This document shows positions 5,031-7,642 of a DNA stretch of 7,642 nucleotides, piece after piece. Within the stretch, counting starts at the first letter, position 1; each line of letters begins with the position of its first letter. The notes beneath the pieces were generated by a model. It was not told where the DNA came from and did no database searches. It worked only from the letters and a program-made list of their open reading frames with translations. Source of the stretch: an uncultured Lachnospiraceae bacterium (GTDB lineage Bacteria > Bacillota > Clostridia > Lachnospirales > Lachnospiraceae). The position numbers and the translations under genes are program-made. The stretch spans positions 1-7,642 of the forward strand of contig CAMALN010000071.1 in NCBI GenBank assembly GCA_945836565.1, read 5' to 3'.

Positions 5031-6668
5031 CTACTTAGCTGTATTCTCCCTAGGCTTCTTTAATGCAAGTCCTATCTTCAATGCATGGTCCGAGGTTCTC
5101 TCAAGCACTGTTACAATATCCGAGAATATGACTGACTTCACAGGATTGCACTCATCCTTCATCAATCTGTCAACATGTGCCTCCATAATCTCAAGCTGCA
5201 TCTCATCGATTTCATTCTCCAAACGAATGGCCTTATTCGCCTTGAAGAAATCCTCTGTCTCAAACATCCTAAGGCAAAGCTCAACAGACTCGATAACCTT
5301 ATCCGCCATAACCTCAAGCTCCTTAATGGCGCCATCGGAGAATTCCAGCTTTTTCTTGCTCATGGAAACCTGATGCTGTGCGATATCTCTTGCAAAATCC
5401 GAGATTCTCTCTATATCATCAGTTGCAAGGATTATGTAGTACAGTATTCCTGTATCTCTCTCCGGCAGGTCAGACGCACGCAAATCAACGAGCTTAGATA
5501 TAATAGCAGAATCGAGGTGATTTACGATATCCTCCATCTCAAATACCTGCTCTGACAAGCTGTCATCCATAGTGAACAAAGCCTTAAGTGCTGTCTTGAA
5601 ATTCTCAAGCGCAAGATTACCCATTCTGACAACCTCTTTCTTTGCCTGACTAATAGCAAGTGAAGGCGGTATCTTTGAGATATTTGCCAGATAGAGAAGC
5701 TGCTTTTCCTGACTACGCTTTTCATCATCCCTAATAGGGATCATTTTTTCTGAGAGCTTAACAATAAATTTAGAGAATGGCGCAATTACCAAAACTGCAA
5801 ATATCGCAAATATTGTATGTGTATTCGCAACCTGTCGTGCTACATTACCCGGAGACAGCTTCTGTATGCACTCCAGAATCTCCGGAAATATATTTACCAA
5901 TGTAAATACAAGCATAGCTCTTATAAGATTGAAGAGAAGATTGAGCACTGCTGTTCTCTTTCCGTTTCGATTTGTAGTAATGGATGCAAGAAGATTTGGT
6001 GTAACCGAACCAATAGCAGAACCAATTACCAGAAATACACAGCTCTTATATGTAAGTAATCCCTGCACTGCAAACGCCTGGAAGATAACCGTTGCAGAAG
6101 ACGAGCTCTGAAGAAGAGCCGTAAACGCTACACCAAACAGAACAAGTAACAAAGGATTTGACACACTGCTTATTATATCCTTGAATGTCTGTGTCTCCGA
6201 CAACGGTATAATCGCACTCTTCATAAGGGCAATACCCTGGAAGAGCATACCAAAGCCCATTATTATAGAGCCTATATACTTAACCATCTGTTTCTTGACA
6301 AAAACACACATAACAACACCCACAAATACCATCAGAGGTGCATATGCACTTATGTTAAAGGCAGTAATCTGAGCAGTAACAGTGGTTCCTATATTTGCTC
6401 CCATAATTACACCTATTGCCTGTGACAATGTCATAAGTCCCGAGTTAACAAATCCGATAACCATAACATCAGTTGCGGATGAGCTCTGCACCAATACTGT
6501 TATAGCAATACCTACAAGTATCGCTCTGATGCTGTTCTTCGTCGCACCCTCAAGTATGCCCTGCAGTCTGTCACCGCATGCACTTCTGAGTCCGGATGAC
6601 ATAATGGTCATACCATATAAAAATAGTCCAACTCCTCCAAGTAATACAAAAAATTCAGTATATGTCAT
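5031..6668 (-). CDS. Na/Pi cotransporter family protein with C-terminal PhoU-like domain
   Basis: This 545-residue membrane protein, about the length of E. coli YjbB, is expected to move phosphate across the membrane. The N-terminal half (about 1-305) carries the two inverted repeats of the family. Repeat one has QSSSA (61-65) and GANIGTT (90-96); repeat two has QSSSSA (187-192). The place where GxNIGT is expected in repeat two reads GSAIGSVTPN (216-225), so that motif is degenerate. The C-terminal part (about 340-535) is helical and PhoU-like, with two metal-cluster motifs, DDIERISD (417-424) and VLERTSD (521-527). In such fusions it probably gates or senses transport. The start is ATG 6668 with GAGG four bases upstream. 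It follows the ChW-repeat gene by 14 bases with no room for a promoter, so it is probably cotranscribed, and a terminator follows. Direction of transport and Na+ coupling are not determinable here. Confidence 0.92.
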   Translation of the reverse strand: MTYTEFFVLLGGVGLFLYGMTIMSSGLRSACGDRLQGILEGATKNSIRAILVGIAITVLVQSSSATDVMVIGFVNSGLMTLSQAIGVIMGANIGTTVTAQITAFNISAYAPLMVFVGVVMCVFVKKQMVKYIGSIIMGFGMLFQGIALMKSAIIPLSETQTFKDIISSVSNPLLLVLFGVAFTALLQSSSSATVIFQAFAVQGLLTYKSCVFLVIGSAIGSVTPNLLASITTNRNGKRTAVLNLLFNLIRAMLVFTLVNIFPEILECIQKLSPGNVARQVANTHTIFAIFAVLVIAPFSKFIVKLSEKMIPIRDDEKRSQEKQLLYLANISKIPPSLAISQAKKEVVRMGNLALENFKTALKALFTMDDSLSEQVFEMEDIVNHLDSAIISKLVDLRASDLPERDTGILYYIILATDDIERISDFARDIAQHQVSMSKKKLEFSDGAIKELEVMADKVIESVELCLRMFETEDFFKANKAIRLENEIDEMQLEIMEAHVDRLMKDECNPVKSVIFSDIVTVLERTSDHALKIGLALKKPRENTAK

Positions 6669-6682
6669 TTTTCCTCTTTCCT

Positions 6683-7642
6683 TTATCTCTGTTTAAATGG
6701 TGCCTGAGTACTTACAGGAGGTGTATCTCCTTTTTTCACAAGCATAATCTCTATAGCCTCCAGCCTGTATGAATAACCTGCTGTTCCGGCTGCTTCACCG
6801 TTCTTCGCCCAGCCCATCCAACCGAAATTCTGTGCATGTACACGATAATACACATCATAATGCTGCTTCATTTCACCGGTTAGGTCAATCCTTATAGCTT
6901 CCAATCTATAGGATTTCCCGGATGTACCGGACATTTCGCCGTCACGCTTCCATGTTGATTCATCATATTGATTACCCTGCCAGCCTATTTTTTGGACATG
7001 CGTGGTATAACATATTCCTCCGGTATAATCCTTATTACTAAGCTTTATATTTATACCTTCAAGTCTTTTTGACTGTCCGGAGGTTCCTGCTGCATCCCCG
7101 TCATGCTTCCACGCCTGCCAGCCTATACTTTGAATATGTGTCTGATACGAAACATGAACCTTATCATCACCTGCTACAGAAGGAGTCGTTCCGTTTTTTG
7201 AATAGTAGGCTTGGGACTTTTGTGAAGCTATATTACCCACATACTGATTTATAGCCTCACCCTTCTTCACTACCTGTACCTGTATACCTTCCAATCTATA
7301 GCTATATCCGGCTGTACCGGATGGTTCACCATTTTTTGCCCATGCCAGCCAACCATAATTCTGAGCATGTACCCTATAGTATACATCATATTTGTCCTTG
7401 TCTTTGCCAGTCAGCTTAATCTCTATTGCTTCCAGACGTTTCGACTCACCATTAGTGCCGTTTATCTCATCATTACAAGACCAGGTCAACCAACCATAAT
7501 CCTGACAATGTGTCACATACTGTATGCCCAGATTCGGATTACCGGTTACATTCATCTGAATCGCTTCCATCCTGTAAGACTTACCTGAAGTACCGGACAT
7601 CTCTCCGTTATGCTTATATGCACTTTCCCAACCTATATTTTG
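6683..7642 (-). CDS. ChW (Clostridial hydrophobic W) repeat protein, C-terminal part (cut by right edge)
   Basis: The frame is open to the right edge, so the start lies outside the window. The Met codon at 7600-7598 is inside a repeat and is not the start. The 319 visible residues hold one partial and five complete ChW repeats of about 45 residues. Each follows a pattern like H.Q..GW..W..(D/N)GE..GT.G.S.RLE.I.I.L, rich in conserved Trp, Gly and Glu. A Ser/Gly/Gln-rich linker (7258-7160) splits them into two groups, and the tail after the last repeat is short (GDTPPVSTQAPFKQR). ChW proteins of clostridia are mostly secreted or surface-attached and are proposed to bind other proteins or carbohydrate. 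A signal peptide and any catalytic domain would lie upstream, unseen. No cell-wall sorting motif is present at the C-terminus. The stop is 14 bases before the Na/Pi transporter start. The family call is strong; the role is unknown. Confidence 0.9.
   Translation of the reverse strand, partial: QNIGWESAYKHNGEMSGTSGKSYRMEAIQMNVTGNPNLGIQYVTHCQDYGWLTWSCNDEINGTNGESKRLEAIEIKLTGKDKDKYDVYYRVHAQNYGWLAWAKNGEPSGTAGYSYRLEGIQVQVVKKGEAINQYVGNIASQKSQAYYSKNGTTPSVAGDDKVHVSYQTHIQSIGWQAWKHDGDAAGTSGQSKRLEGINIKLSNKDYTGGICYTTHVQKIGWQGNQYDESTWKRDGEMSGTSGKSYRLEAIRIDLTGEMKQHYDVYYRVHAQNFGWMGWAKNGEAAGTAGYSYRLEAIEIMLVKKGDTPPVSTQAPFKQR
6731..7159 (-). repeat. ChW repeat group B (three repeats)
   Basis: Protein repeats lie at 7159-7019, 7018-6860 and 6859-6731. 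The middle one has about six extra residues (QGNQYDES) between the GW and the second W. The last closely matches the last repeat of the upstream group (YDVYYRVHAQNFGW against YDVYYRVHAQNYGW, both ending KKG). Their DNA differs at many synonymous sites, so the duplication is not recent. Confidence 0.85.
7259..7642 (-). repeat. ChW repeat group A (one partial and two complete repeats visible)
   Basis: Protein repeats lie at 7642-7526 (partial, starting QNIGW), 7525-7391 and 7390-7259. The partial one has Tyr where the second Trp usually stands. The middle one reads WSCNDEINGTNG, losing the usual DG. The group is separated from group B by a 33-residue linker. Confidence 0.85.

Noticed and set aside
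5128..5555. Plus-strand open frames opposite the Na/Pi transporter gene
   Set aside because: They lie fully within a well-supported gene on the other strand and show no family motifs; they are frame shadows.
7598..7600. Met codon as the start of the ChW-repeat protein
   Set aside because: The frame continues upstream to the window edge and reads into another ChW repeat (QNIGWESAYKHNGE), so this Met is internal.

Overview
The window comes from a low-GC Gram-positive bacterium of the Clostridia, most likely a Lachnospiraceae-type gut or rumen anaerobe. The evidence is the AT-rich codon choice (many ATA, AGA and TTA codons), AAGGAG-type ribosome sites, a Clostridial hydrophobic-W (ChW) repeat protein and the family types present. 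The species cannot be named from the sequence. All genes read leftward on the minus strand and appear to form three transcription units separated by terminator-like hairpins. No mobile element, CRISPR array, tRNA or rRNA was seen.

Unit 1 (7642 to about 4961) starts beyond the right edge. It holds the C-terminal part of a ChW-repeat protein, with five complete repeats and one partial. A 545-residue Na/Pi-cotransporter-family protein with a C-terminal PhoU-like domain follows after only 14 bases. A strong composite hairpin with a T-run (4957-5005) ends the unit.

Unit 2 (4896 to about 1974) is a heavy-metal efflux operon. A sigma-70-type promoter (TTGACA, 17 bases, TATAAA) is overlapped at its expected transcription start by a perfect inverted repeat of the SmtB/ArsR operator type. 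It drives an ArsR/SmtB-family sensor with both alpha3N (Cys) and alpha5 (Asp/His/Glu) metal sites, then a free-standing 72-residue HMA metal-binding protein, then a P1B-type Zn/Cd/Pb ATPase that lacks its own N-terminal metal-binding domain. The likely logic is that metal binding releases the repressor, the HMA protein buffers or hands over metal, and the ATPase exports it. A 22-codon open frame of uncertain meaning fills the gap before the ATPase.

Unit 3 (1941 to the left edge) starts at an extended -10 promoter. It encodes two family-2 glycosyltransferases, both resembling rhamnosyltransferases of cell-surface polysaccharide pathways. The first codons of a Gln/Pro/Tyr-rich protein with perfect 24-bp repeats follow, and that gene is cut by the left edge.

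Most of the window is ordinary genome content. The points most worth a second look are the dual-site metal sensor with its well-placed operator, the detached HMA domain, the degenerate second motif of the Na/Pi transporter and the uneven ChW repeat architecture.
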